DNA of 64,000 bases from Brachynemurus nebulosus (GCA_035578155.1 JAPWDM010000023.1:4972154-5036153); one strand, 5' to 3'. Shown: positions 1 to 11,395, counted from the first letter of the stretch. The notes: a model not told the origin generated them from the letters alone. Numbers and translations are program-made.

Positions 1-1060
1 TAAATATATGTGTGTCGAATCACTGTACAAATTTAAAGTGGTTGAAATTAACTATTTCGATTACAAAGTATTTTTTCTTGTAAAGTAACAACATTTTCAT
101 TAATTTGAGTCAAAACCAAAGACTAATTGGAGTCGAAAATTTACATTCAAAATTGTAGTCGAATAAATACGTAGAAATAAAAAGTTTTTAAAATATGTAA
201 CTAAGTTTTATTTACATTAATATTTAATGGGAGCGCCGAGCACAATTTGAATGCAAGCGTCGGAAAATTAAAATAAATTTAAGTAAATTGTTGACAATGT
301 AATACTCTCTACAGATTTTTCTAAGGAATTAAAAATTAAAAAAAAAATTCAATCGCTTCAGACTGACTGACTTTTCAAAAGTTCTTGAAATGAACTCGAA
401 AGCAATATTTTTGTAGTACTGGTAAAAACATAAGAAATTATAAATTTTTATACATTTTACAAAATTACTAAATGGAATATTTATAAGCCAGTCATGTGTC
501 AGTTCTTTCAGTTTTATCACTATTTTCATTACGTATTAATTGCAATCTTGTTCGCTGTTTCATTTTTATTACCAATATAAAATGAAAGGGAACTTGGATA
601 ATAAAAAAATATTATATTTCTGTTTTATTATTTCTTTTTTAATAAAGGATACCTATTTATAATAAAAGCTACAATATTCTAGCTTAATTAGGCTTTGATT
701 AATATTATATTGCTTACTGAGAACCGTAATTGTTATTTTTGTGGCCTCGGATGTCGAATTGTAAAAAGTAACATTTCTGTTAAACAATCGATTTACTAAT
801 TGACGCTACGCTATTACATTTACCTGCCTAGGAAGGTAAATAAATTTTATGATGTATTATTTTTTATAACTATAGTAATCAGAAAACACAATGGTAAATG
901 TTGCTTAAAAATCAAGTCACTAGGTGTTATGTAAACGCCAACTTACAATTCAAGACGTTGAAAAAATATATAAATATTGGGATCTATCGAATGACGGTAT
1001 GACACCTGGTGTTTAAAAATCAGACTATTCTTAAAGTGCATTTGCTGAAATATCATTAAT
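1..1060. other. AT-rich sequence, nothing recognised
   Basis: Very AT-rich sequence with only short chance reading frames and no inverted termini, splice pairing or protein motif that I can support. Confidence 0.6.
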
Positions 1061-1394
1061 GGCTGTGTTCGAGCAGAAAAAAATTCTTTAAGCGCTTCAA
1101 GCCGCTTCATATTGCTGACTAATTTTCTGCTTGGACAGAAAGTAAGTGACATGTAGTTCTGTCTTACACCAAATTTAAATTTTACTGCGATAAATTACAA
1201 AATTCTGCCATATTGTTGTTTACTCTGATGATTCTTCAATAATATGACCTATAATGTTATCCATATTGTTTAAAATATAAAATTTTGTTTAAATGTCTAC
1301 GACGACATTTTGCTTTTTGGTGCTTTGTTATTCTTAGTAAATCGCCATTTTACTTTAAAGCGCTTTAAAGAATTTTTTCTGCTCGAACGTAGCC
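1061..1394. mobile_element. Short terminal-inverted-repeat element (MITE)
   Basis: The left end reads GGCTGTGTTCGAGCAGAAAA and continues into a run ending TTCTTTAAGCGCTT. The right end (1355-1394) is its reverse complement and finishes TTTCTGCTCGAACGTAGCC. Both flanks carry AAT next to the termini, which may be a 3-bp target duplication. The interior shows no coding capacity. The superfamily is not assigned. Confidence 0.7.
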
Positions 1395-2248
1395 AATGTT
1401 TTGAACTTTATAGATCTACATTTACATACAATTGATTTGTTTCTTCTATTCGTTAACAATTCTCCAGTTATTTAATGACATTTTACCATTCAAATTTGAC
1501 GTTTGTATACTGTAAATTGTAATATTCATTAATAGGCTATTGACTATGTAGTTGAATAAGGAACTAATTCGTAACAGGTGTTTTATTGTTTCATATGTTC
1601 AGTTGTACCCCAAAGATGATAAATTCACAAAGTGCTATTAAATTTAGGCGTGCGTTTTTACGAACGGCGTAAACTTATCGACGCTTACGTTTTTTAACTA
1701 TAACTCAAAAACTATGCTTTTGTCGTAAATACACATAATATGATTTTTTGTAGAGAATTAAACTTCCTATCGAAGTGGCACTTTATGAACTCAAAAAACT
1801 TTTTTCTCAACAAAATAAGTCAAAAAGACTATTTAAAGAAAAGCTCAAATTTTTCAATTTTTCTTTTTTTTTTAAATTTTTGAGTAGTACTTTTTTCTGA
1901 GTGAATTTAGGTATAGGGGTTGGTTCACAAAAAAGAAAGCTGATGTAATTTCCGTCAGAATGGTGACCGATAAAACTATTTTTGATAACAACCGGCTGAG
2001 ATACAGTCGTTCGAAGTTACCTACTTTTTTACAATTTTATTACTTTTGACTTTTATACCATGTTATTTGTAATTTTTACACGCAAAAATTATTTTTATTG
2101 AGTACAAAAATTATTTCTGCTTTATCAGAGGTAACGATAAAATTATTTGCTAAAAATTTTGATATTCATATGATCTTAGGTATAAAAAGAAACTTTAATA
2201 TTGTACTAAATTACAGTTCTATTTTTTGAAAAAAATTAAATGTACCTA

Positions 2249-2731
2249 TTATATTTCTCCCATAATGTTTTCAAATTCAATATCAATATCTCCATCAACA
2301 TCGTTTTGGACATCTCCTTCTGTAATTTCTGGAACATCCGCATTTTCACAATTTTCTGGAACATCCGCATTTTCGCAAATAAATTCTTTGCAGCTAATTC
2401 CTAATTTTCTATAGCTGCAATTTCCGTGACAACCTTTTATACACCCGCAAGCTATTTGTTCCAGTAAATTCTGCAGTGCAGGAGGTTTTGTTGTTTTAAT
2501 TGGCACTAATCCATTTTTAGATTTTTTCCAACCCCATTCAAATGGATTTAAAATATTTCCTTCCCACTGTTGAATTTGGTGGTACGTCCTTAAACCGTGA
2601 TATTTAGTGGCATCAGAAGTTAGTGGGAAATTGGTTAGAGAAAATTTTGTGCTTTTTGATAATTTTTGAAAAAGTTGTAACCGAGAACTACCTAAACTGT
2701 TGGCCTTAATGCCATAAAGAGAAATTACGAT
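2249..2731 (-). pseudogene. C-terminal fragment of an arthropod Cys-rich-tail protein family, left-arm copy
   Basis: The frame is open for 161 codons from a stop at 2732-2734 to a stop near 2249, with no good ATG, so this is the tail of a longer gene. In order the translation shows an LYGIK segment, a TSDATKYHGLRTYHQIQQW segment, a LNPFEWGWKK segment, a PIKTTKPPALQNLL segment and a cysteine-rich end (CGCIKGCHGNC, RKLGISC). From memory this order recurs in large uncharacterised proteins of many arthropods, in a tail of the form LYG...RxYxQxQxW...WGW...PPAP...CxC. Compared with the opposite-arm copy, the segment SMFCKECMGLN after GISC is missing and a CENADVPEN unit is duplicated, so the zinc-binding pattern is broken. 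It then ends in an acidic tail, DIDIEFENIM. Function unknown. Confidence 0.65.
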
Positions 2732-2779
2732 TTAATTCTATTACGTAAATTGCGGCTGTAGAAAATTATAGGAATTAGC

Positions 2780-2919
2780 TGCTCCATGTTCTGCAAAGAA
2801 TGTATGGGCCTAAATTGTGAAAATGCGGATGTTCCAGAAATGACAGAAGAGGATGTTCAAAACGATGTTGATGAAGATATTGATATTGAATTTGAAAACA
2901 TTATGAGAGAAATATAATA
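2780..2919 (+). pseudogene. Second, shorter copy of the same gene tail, right-arm copy
   Basis: Reads GISCSMFCKECMGLNCEN, then the acidic ending DIDIEFENIMREI and a stop near 2919. It matches the end of the minus-strand copy at 2249-2731 but faces the other way, because it lies in the opposite arm of the palindrome. Just upstream, CGCRKL is followed by an in-frame stop and a small shift before GISC, so the reading frame is broken. It keeps the C-x3-C-x2-C spacing that the other arm has lost. Confidence 0.65.
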
Positions 2920-3866
2920 GTTACATGTAACTTTTAAAAAAAATTAGAACTATAAATTAGCACAATATTTAAGTTTTTTTTTATACCTAAGATCATATGA
3001 ATATCAAAATTTTATCGTTACCACTTTTATCGTTACCTCTGGTAAAGCAGAAATAATTTTTGTACTCAATAAAAATAATTTTTTTGTGTTAAAATTACAA
3101 ATAATATGGTAATAAAGTCAAAAGAAATAAAATTGTAAAAAAGTAGGTAAATTTGAACGACTGTATCTCAGCCGGTTTTTATCGAAAATATTTTGATCGG
3201 TCACCATTCTGACGGGAATTACATTAGCTTTCTTTTTTGTGAACCAATCCCTATACCTAAATTCACTCAGAAAAAAGTACTACTCAAAAATTTGAAAAAA
3301 AGAAAAATTGAAAAATTTGAGGTTTTTTTTAAATAATTGTTTTGACTTATTTTATTGAGAAAAAATTTTTTTGAGTTCATAAGATGCCACTTCGATAGGA
3401 AATTTAATTCTCTACAAAAAGTCATATTATGTGTATTTACGAAAAATGCATAGTTTTTGAGTTATAGTTAAAAAACGTAAGCGTCGATAAGTTTACGCTG
3501 TTCGTAAAAACGCACGCCTAAATTTAATAGCACTTTGTGAATTTATCATCTTTGGAGTACAACTGAACATATGAAACAATAAAACACCTGTTACAAATTA
3601 GTTCCTTTTCCCTCTGTTTTTTTGTACATAGTCAATAGCCTATAACTCATTCATTCATTTTTTCATATTCTTACCACATTTTAACTATTCTTCACATACA
3701 AAATTCTCTCCCCTTCAACAAAATATCTTTGCTTCGAACTTGTCAACTCATATACAAATAGTTTTAATATTTATCATTTTTTCTTCATATCGCACTAACT
3801 ATTGCATATAAAATTAATGTCAATGCACTTTTTCGTCAGCCATTTTTATTAAGCCACGCCTATTTG

Positions 3867-4152
3867 CAGGGCCCCGCTCCAGGGGGGGGGGCAACCCGGG
3901 CATTTACCCGGGGCGGCAAAATTTAAGGGCGGGATTTTTGTAAGTAAGGAATTTTGTAAGTAAGGAACAAAAAAAAATCCCGGGGCGGGAAATTGTAAGG
4001 GCGGGAATTTTGCTAAAAAGGGGCGGCATTTTAGAGCTGACGAACAAAAAAAAAAAAGAGGTCGCCAGTCTTAAAAAACCAAAAAAGATTTTCTACCGGG
4101 GCGGGATTTTTCCCTTTTGCCCGGGGCGGCGTAAATGCTAAAGCGGGCCCTG
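3867..4152. mobile_element. GC-rich hAT-type MITE
   Basis: Starts CAGGGCCCCGCT and ends AGCGGGCCCTG. CTATTTG lies on both sides (last 7 bases before 3867, first 7 after 4152), fitting the 8-bp hAT duplication with one change. The interior is strikingly GC-rich for this window, with repeated CCGGGGCGG and GGGCGGGA blocks and a G10 run near 3882. No coding sequence. Confidence 0.75.
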
Positions 4153-5131
4153 CTATTTGACAGTTTCCATGCTGTAGGTACCAATTACTCAATAATTTGG
4201 TTGCCTATCCAAAAATTTTAGCTGACAATTCTTCTTAAGTCCCAATATTTGTTTTTCTCACATTTCAAGGTAAACTTCTTTATGAAATTTCGCAGAAAAT
4301 GTAGAGTTCGAAAGAGAAAATGTAACAAAATGTAAATATATGACAGTGAGGAATGTAATAGGCCACATACAACTAATTACTTGAAGCAGGCATTATGTTT
4401 CAAGGATCAAATAGGTATTAATTTATTATTCATAAGTTTCATTTGAAAATTCCCTCTAACATTGCTAATTTTTACTCCCTCCCGCTTCCCTCTGCCGCAA
4501 TTAATATTAATTTTATATTTAATATCCAACATCGTACATGTATTATCAATAAATTTACATTAACTATAAATAATACATATACATATTTATGTATCACAGA
4601 AATTTATTATTTTAATACGTTTAATTAGTGTAAGATGTCGCTGTTAATTAACAATATTATTTGCATTAATTTACAGAGGTTGTTGATCCTTGTATGTATT
4701 TGTATTTTTGTTTTGATATTTGAGTAAGTAGTTCAAATAAAAGTAGAAATACTTGAAAATGTAAATTTCATTTTTTTTCTTTTTTAAAATGTACACTGTT
4801 TTAATTTTTTAATTACTTAATTTAAAATGTTAATTGAGTATTATTTAAGTAGTACACACGTAAGTATTTCAGCTATTTTCTATAACATTTATTTATTCAA
4901 AAACAAATTCGAAAATTTTTAAAAAAATTACCAAGTGTGTGTTGAACACATTAATTTATAATTTTGTAGCAAAAGCTTTTCTTTCTGATCTTTTTAATAA
5001 AAGTATAAAATTTTTGATGGCCAAATTATTTTGTATTTGGATAAAAAATTAGCATGAATACAGATTTAAATTTAATTTCATTTCCACAAACATTTAACTA
5101 TTCTTTATAAAGAATTACATAACATATATAC
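4153..5131. other. AT-rich sequence, nothing recognised
   Basis: No supported gene, repeat end or RNA. Short frames only. Confidence 0.5.
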
Positions 5132-5613
5132 TAGTGATATCGGGTGATTAATCGATTAATCGGTTTAGTCGACTAATTTTGTTTACATTTAGTCATATTT
5201 TAGTCGACTATTTTAACTTCGATTAAATGATTAAAATGATTATTTTTTTTTCTTTTTAAATGACTAAAAACGACTAATTTAACAATTTTTCTATATTATT
5301 TATTGGACTTCAAAAAATGGAAACAAATTATTTATTTATTGGTATGATTTTTCACTTTTATGTGACTAATATATTCTGATATTTCATATTTTTCTTGTTC
5401 TTAAAAGAAGAATATTAAAAGTTGATAATTAAATTCAAAATAAAACCTAGTTTTTGAAAGAAAACCTCGGTTACCTTATTCATGAGTTCGACTACAAATT
5501 TAGTCAATTAGTCGACTACTCTGTGCGCGATATTTTCGACTAATGACTAATTTTATCTGAAAAACAATTTTAGTCGATTAATCGACTAACTGCTTCTCGG
5601 CCCGACATCACTA
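5132..5613. mobile_element. hAT-type MITE with TAGTGATATCGGG ends
   Basis: The left end is TAGTGATATCGGG and the right end is CCCGACATCACTA. Both ends are followed inward by repeated ATTAATCGACTAA-like units. The flanks are ATATATAC and ATACATAC, a 7/8 match in an 8-bp duplication. No transposase sequence visible. Confidence 0.7.
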
Positions 5614-5743
5614 ATACATACAAAACTTTTGTTTAAATATAAAGTTTTACTTTTATACCCTGAAAGCTTAGTAATTTTCAGTTCAAGTAATATTTCACCT
5701 TCAAGTTTTGTCGCAATACAACAAAGTTTTCAACAAAAATATA

Positions 5744-5747
<4 letters not shown>

Positions 5748-5818
<71 letters not shown>
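5748..5818. repeat. (TA)n microsatellite
   Basis: Uninterrupted TA dinucleotides over about 70 bp. No family H landmark lies alongside, unlike several other TA runs here. Confidence 0.95.
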
Positions 5819-5821
<3 letters not shown>

Positions 5822-6650
5822 TACAAACACATTCATATAACCGTTACTTAGTATATAAAATTATTCTCATCTAAACTTAACAGACAATAGAAATGGTAAA
5901 TAGTGAAAATTTCTGACGAACATTACTTTAATTTGAAACTATAACTTTTGTTTATTTATTTCATTATTTATACGAGACAAGTACATTATTACTGCAGTAG
6001 TAATTTATTTCCTAACAATTTATTTCTGTTCTTAAATTTAAAATTAGATTTACTAAAAATTACGTTGGTACAGTCTATTCTTCGTAGATATACAAATTTT
6101 TATAAAATTTAAAAGACTCTCATTGTAGGAGCTGTTTCTTGAAGTCAATACAAACGGTCAATACCATTGATTTAAATACAAATGCTTAATTCAAAGATAT
6201 TTATTTGTTTTTCGAGTGTATATGTATTTCGTTGGATGTCGATGGATAATATAGAAATAGATGAAGTAAAAGTATTTTCTTTGGTTAATTTATATTTTAT
6301 AAAAATGTGTTAAATCACTCCCAGGAGACTATTATTTTATCCAATTTGAGGTATAAATATTCTTCAGAACTAGTGAAGCTTCTACCCTATGTGCTATGTA
6401 CAATAGACATTAAGAACTTAAAACATACGAAGAAAGAAAGAAGAATATTTGTTTTATTTAGAAAGGAATATCGTTGGCTTGAAAAACTCCAAAAACAATT
6501 CAAAATATCTACTTAAAAACCGCGATTGGTAAGGGACTACGCGCAATATTTCTAATAAATAATTTGCTAGGCTATAATGGCTTCCATCATATTGGTAGAA
6601 GATTTAAAAATATAAAGCACATATAGGTAAATGAACATTTACTACACCTT
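5819..6650. other. AT-rich sequence, nothing recognised
   Basis: A 69-codon plus-strand frame (6307-6516) lacks any recognisable motif and is not called. Confidence 0.5.
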
Positions 6651-6651
6651 A

Positions 6652-6887
6652 ATGTGTGGGCCACCGAGTCGGGTCGCTAACCATTCATTTGCTTGCTACA
6701 TTCTCAAGTTCGATCAACACTTGTATGCAGAGATATGATGTACCTCTCTACATTTGTATGTGTGTAAAGAAACGGCCCTGTGGGAAGTCATCTTGAGAAC
6801 TAAACAACATTTTGTAGCGAAGGCGATGCGATGCTGTAAATAACAAACGACTCGCTTGCTATAGTCGTTATCCACAACCGCATTAAT
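6652..6887. mobile_element. Possible short MITE
   Basis: TTAATG occurs at both edges. The ends (TGTGGGCCACC on the left, ATCCACAACCGCA on the right) are only loosely complementary. The interior is richer in GC than its surroundings (GCGATGCGATGC), resembling the subterminal GC blocks of the Harbinger derivative at 59923-60888. Weak evidence. Confidence 0.3.
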
Positions 6888-7340
6888 GTATTATGAATGT
6901 ACACTGTTTTTTAAAAACATACTGTTTTAATTTGAACATGTTTTTGGTGGAAGTGCAGGGGTAAGTTACACGGTGTAAGTAGGTCGCAAGAGTTCTAAGA
7001 TACGTAAAAATTTTAATAAAAATGATTTTAATAATTTGATAGAAGTATTAGAACTGATTTCAATGATAGGGTGTTGTGAGACAGGTCCATATTTTTGAAT
7101 GAATGTGTATTTCCACTGCGTTGTACCTTCTGTTCCGTAGATATTTATTTAAATATGATTTTTTTTTTGTTTTTGGTTTTATTCATAAAAAATATAGTTT
7201 CAATGGAATTTTACTTATTAAAGGTGAGTAGTATTTTCTGCATTTTTTTTTCACTACTACGACATTTTTATTGTGAAATTGTAAAAACAGATGGCAATAT
7301 TTATTTCATTCAAGGAGTAATGCTAAGTGAATTTCCTTTC

Positions 7341-7465
7341 AGCGAATTTCTAGAATGGAATTCAGCTATTGCAGCCACTGTCATGACGCAATTTGAGGCC
7401 GGGACTACGGCAGAAATTTGTTTTGAGTTTGAGGTCCCTAGAAACCGAAAATAATATTTACTAAA

Positions 7466-7541
<76 letters not shown>

Positions 7542-7917
7542 CCACGCGATAACTCTCGAACGAAATACGTTTATGAAATTTCGTGTATTTTTTCGTAAGA
7601 CGTATTTCGTTTATGAAATACGTTTATGAAATTTCGTGAAAATATTGGAAGTCCCAAACCGTTGGACGAGTTCGTTAACCAGACACGTCCGATGCCCGGA
7701 TCATGTTTTTTTTGGCAATTTTCGTGAAAAAAATTAGTTTTTTGCCAAAACTTACATAAAATTTTTTGTGAAATTTTTTTATACCATTGCAAAGAGGAGA
7801 AAAAATCACATAAAAAAGGTCTTTAAACTATTATTCTATGTCAACTAGTTTACAAGAAGAACTAACTTTTATAAACGGAAATTCGCTATGTTAGGCAGGA
7901 TGCTGCGACAGGGGTAT
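7341..7917 (+). mobile_element. Family H element (complete copy with TA/TG run)
   Basis: Reference copy of the commonest repeat here. It opens with a hairpin-like AGCGAATTTCTAGAATGG, then GTCATGACGCAA, a GGGACTA..GCAGAAATTTG block, a (TA)n run (7469-7522) and a (TG)n run (7523-7541). It continues through GATAACTCTCGAACGAAA, a CCAGACACGTCCGATGCCC block and ACACATAAAA-type AT tracts, and ends CGGAAATTCGCTATG..GCTGCGACAGGGGTAT. Direct or inverted copies lie at 7918, 10890, 14525, 24481, 28668, 33867, 37785, 47406, 49895, 55978, 62340 and 63771. One end hairpin, subterminal GAATTTCC repeats and a central microsatellite resemble Helentron-associated (DINE-1-like) elements. That class is inferred. 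No coding sequence. Confidence 0.75.
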
Positions 7918-8443
7918 TTGGAAATACACTTATTACAGCGGATGCCATGAAAGGACCTGAGTCCGGGACTATGGCAGAAATTTGTTTTGAGGCCTCTTTA
8001 ATGGTCCTTTAATTGCGAGGCCGTGGGTGTGGGGCCACATTGCCCACGCCTAGCTACGCCAATGCCGATTTTGGAAATTTGTTTACTGTTAGAGAGATAA
8101 ACTATTTTAATTGGATATAAGTTATGTTGTATGAGGTAGTCTGCCAGGGTCCGGAGGTCCCAAAGTGCCAAAAATAAAACTACCCAACCGATTTTAACAA
8201 TTTTTTCACCTCTAAAATTTTATTTCATTTAAATACATATATTATGCTATAGGTACTACATGAGATCCGCCAGGGTCTTGGAGACCCAAAAAGCGCCAAA
8301 AATTAACTACTCAACTGATTTTGAAAATTTTTCACTGTTAGAGAGCTAAACTATTGTAGATAGTTACAAGTTGTTATATGAGATCCGCCAGTGTCCAGTC
8401 TTTGGAAATTTACTATGTTATGTAGATGCTGCGACAGGGGTAT
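7918..8443 (+). mobile_element. Family H element, variant with a ~120 bp internal unit
   Basis: Abuts the previous copy. It shares both ends (GGAAATACACTTATTACAGC on the left, GCGACAGGGGTAT on the right) but has no TA run. Its interior holds about two diverged copies of a ~120 bp unit containing CCAACCGATTTT, TTTCACTGTTAGAGAGC and GAGATCCGCCAGGGTC. The same unit forms the large array at 47941-49130. Confidence 0.7.
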
Positions 8444-8895
8444 TATTACTTATAAATTTTTTGATAACCTTTAACCATATAAATTCTAGAATTTTTGCAG
8501 AGATATAGGAATACAATTTATGTTTGTTCCTGTTGTACAAAAATAATTGTATTAATGTTTGTATTACTCCTATTTAGTGTTCCGTACAAAAAAAAAGTCA
8601 AAACAAAACACATGCAATCACTTCGGTGTCTGTGCGTATGTCACAGGCGATTTTTTCTGAGACCATACGACGAGGAAATGTGAAATTTAGCACAGGTCAT
8701 AGATCGAGTGTGGTGGCTTAATTATAGATGTGAAGTTAAATTTCGATTCTGGTGGTTAGTTTCAGGGGATAATTTAAAAAGTGAGAAAAAATTTTTTTCC
8801 CGAAGAGCATTGAGTATGGTATCAGAGGCAAGTTTATTAAAACACGAATTCAATGATACAAATACGACTATATATTTCTGTTCACTTGTTTTAAA

Positions 8896-9001
8896 CTCTT
8901 GAAAATTCGAGCGAATGAGCGCACTCACTGCAATCGTGCGCTCAATTTCGCTCTCGTAGGCAATCGACAACTTCCTGTCTTTATTGCACAATATACTATA
9001 T
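8896..9001 (+). repeat. Partial copy of a ~130 bp hairpin repeat
   Basis: Contains GCGCACTCACTGCAATCGTG, then GCAATCGACAACTTCCTG and TTGCACAATATACTA. It matches 58128-58261 in the same orientation. The left part of that element is missing here. Confidence 0.65.
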
Positions 9002-9873
9002 TGACTAAAAATTTTTGGAAGAAAAACAGGCGGTGAACGTTGATACATTCAGTAAATATCTCCTTCTTTCTGGTAAGTGAAAACAGGCTAACAAGGAACG
9101 GTATCCAACTGTATCTCTCAAAAATTTTTGAAACTTTGGTGGATTGTAGATCTTATTAAAACTAATCCAAAGCCATATTTCGTTCGTACCCATAAGCGGC
9201 TTAAGGGGGTGAAACTCACCCCTGAAAATTAGAGTTTTTTTCAATTTTCTTAAATATCTTGGAAATTGTAAGAGCTTTGGTAGGGAAACTATATATATTT
9301 GTAAATGGCACTTTAATATCTTTATTATGATACCAAAATTAAAGTTATAAAATTACTGGAGTTTCATCCCCCACCCTCAGCCCCTAATTTTATCAGGTAT
9401 TTTTGGTAAAAGAGGAGACTGTTATGTGTAAATAAAAGAATTTTTAATTAATATATTTTATCGTGCCAGTTTATTTCTTTTTGCATAAATACACTCTTTG
9501 CTAATATTAACTTGGGAAAATTTTTAACTTTTTGATTTAATAATGAGCAAAAATATGGTCAAAGAATATCGTATTTTAGTAATGAATTGTTATAAACTGT
9601 TATAAATTTAGAAAGATAAAATACACTGCACCCCCCCCCCCCCCATACTTGACAAAACCATCTATCTATACAAATCTATATTATAATTATTATAATTATA
9701 ATCTATATCTATATATCTATACAAATCTTATTTACTTATTTATTTATTTTTATTTATCTACACAACTGTCAATATTTTAACCTCTGGCTGTTTATGGATA
9801 TCGACTCTGGAAACAATTCATCAGATTATTTTCGGATAATGTAATTCTAAACAAGTATATGATACTAATTTGA

Positions 9874-10162
9874 TCGCCGTAACAATATTCTAAAACTTCA
9901 GTCTCTAGCTCACAATCAGTTTTCGTCACCTCGTTTTCAAAATTTGTTCAAGTATCGATGGTATAAAAGTGGATATATTAACCAACGACCAGAAAGTTTT
10001 GAAAATTCTATAACATATTGCTGTTTCAAAAAAGAAAGAAGAGCACCAAAGTATAATGTATGTGGTAAACCCGCTTTTACAAGATGTACTTGGTGTGGAC
10101 AATATTTTTGTTTTGAACATTTTTATGAACAATATCATTATTGTGTACATTACAAACCTTAA
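9874..10162 (+). pseudogene. Cys/His-rich C-terminal coding fragment in the fold-back centre
   Basis: The frame is open for 96 codons from a stop near 9871 to TAA at 10160-10162. There is no in-frame ATG near the start, so it reads as the 3' end of a longer gene. The N-terminal half shows PRFQNLFKYRWYKSGY and an NQRPESFENSI segment. The C-terminal half is a compact metal-binding-like module: CGKPAFTRC, TWCGQYFC, FEHF, then YHYC, giving C-x7-C-x2-C-x4-C-x2-H and a further H..C pair. I have the impression that such a tail occurs on transposon-borne proteins of arthropods but cannot name the family. Its position in the centre of a palindrome parallels the gene tails at 2249-2919. The module is intact, so it could be recently active or selected. 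No promoter is seen. Confidence 0.5.
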
Positions 10163-10889
10163 AATACTGACAATTGTATAGATAAATATGTAAAAAGAAA
10201 TAAATAAGTAAATAAGATTTGTGTAGATATCAGTAAAGTATGGGGAGGGGGGTGGGGTGGCAGTGTATATTTTCTTTCTAAATTATGTATTTTAAAGTAT
10301 ATCGTAAGTTTGTAACAATTCATTACTAAAATACGAGATTCTTTGACCATGTTTTTGCTCATTATTAAATCAAAAAGTTAAAATTTTTTTACCAAGTGAA
10401 TATTAACAAAGGGTGTATTTATGCAACAAGAAATAAACTGGTGTGATGTAAAATATATATTTATTAAAAATTATTTTATTTACACATAACAGTCTCCTCT
10501 TTTACCAAAAATACCTGATCAAATTAGGGGTTAAGGGTGGGGGATGAAACCCTAGTGATTTTATAACTTTAATTTTGGTATCATAATAAAGACCTTAAAG
10601 TGCCATTTACAAAAATATATAGTTTCCCTACCAAAGCTCTTACCATTTCCAAGATATTTGAGAAAATTCAAAAAAACTCTAATTTTCAGGGGTGAATTTC
10701 ACCCCCTTACGGCCGGTTTTACATTCATAATTTTAAAGGTTCTTTAACTAAAGCTACTTTTAATTTAAAGTCGACTTTATTTTTAGCATTGTTTTACAAT
10801 GATCAGGTCTGCTTACCTTTGTTAAAGGACTTTTAAGTGTTGCATGGATAAAACGAACTATGAATGATCGTAGCCAATCTTACATTTAA

Positions 10890-11395
10890 ATACCCCTGTC
10901 GCAGCATCTGCATAACATAGCGAATTTCCAAATTTTGGGGACTGGCGGATCTCATCTAAGAACTGTACCTATTTAAAATAGTTTAGCTTTCTAAGAGTAA
11001 AAGATTTTTTAAAATCGGCTGGGTAATTAGTTTTGATATTTTTGGGACCCAAGAACCCGAACGGACTTTGTGCAGCATAGTTGTATCCATCTAAAATAAT
11101 TTAGTTCTCTAACAGTGAAAAAATTTTCAAAATCGGTCGGTTCGTTTATTTTTTACAATAATGGAAACAGTAAACCCTGGCGGAAATCATACAACATAAC
11201 CTTTATTCATCTAAAATAATTTTAGTAAAAAGTTTATCCTAACAGTAAAAAACGGGTCCTAGGGATCTCATATAACTTATGGTAGTCCGTAAGGTTCTTG
11301 TGGACATCATTTAATTACTTAATGAATTCAAATACTTTAACTTACTAACGGTAAAAAAATTTTCAAAATTTTCGACATTCGCTAAAAAAATCATT
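10890..11395 (-). mobile_element. Family H element, 120-bp-unit variant
   Basis: Begins ATACCCCTGTCGCAGCATC, then CATAACATAGCGAATTTCC. It carries about three diverged ~120 bp units with AAAATAGTTTAGC, AAAATCGGCTGGG and GGACCCAAGAACCCG, and fades out at GACATTCGCTAAAAAAATC. Orientation is opposite to the 7341 copy. Confidence 0.7.

Larger units (their letters stand above)
1533..3642. mobile_element. 2.1 kb palindromic (fold-back) element, TAA target duplication
   Basis: The left arm begins TAGGCTATTGACTATGTA and the right end is TACATAGTCAATAGCCTA, with TAA directly outside both. Each arm is about 700 bp and the arms match in inverted orientation with scattered differences (for example the segment around GGCGTGCGTTTTTACGAAC, 1648-1666, and its complement near 3500). 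The centre holds two opposed, decayed copies of the 3' end of one protein gene (2249-2731 minus; 2780-2919 plus). A TWA duplication is typical of PIF/Harbinger transposons, but no transposase is present, so the superfamily is inference. Confidence 0.85.

Noticed and set aside
943..1152. 69-codon minus frame
   Set aside because: It overlaps the inverted end of the 1061-1394 MITE and has no recognised motif.
7095..7454. 119-codon plus frame with hydrophobic start
   Set aside because: Its last third is the conserved noncoding left end of a family H element and the hydrophobic part is T-rich DNA. No homologous frame in other copies.
8722..9048. 108-codon minus frame
   Set aside because: It runs through the hairpin repeat shared with 58128-58261, where a matching frame also appears only as a by-product of the palindrome.
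9629..9643. Poly-C run (and similar at 43307, G run at 3882)
   Set aside because: Short homopolymers within repeat arms. No evidence of function.
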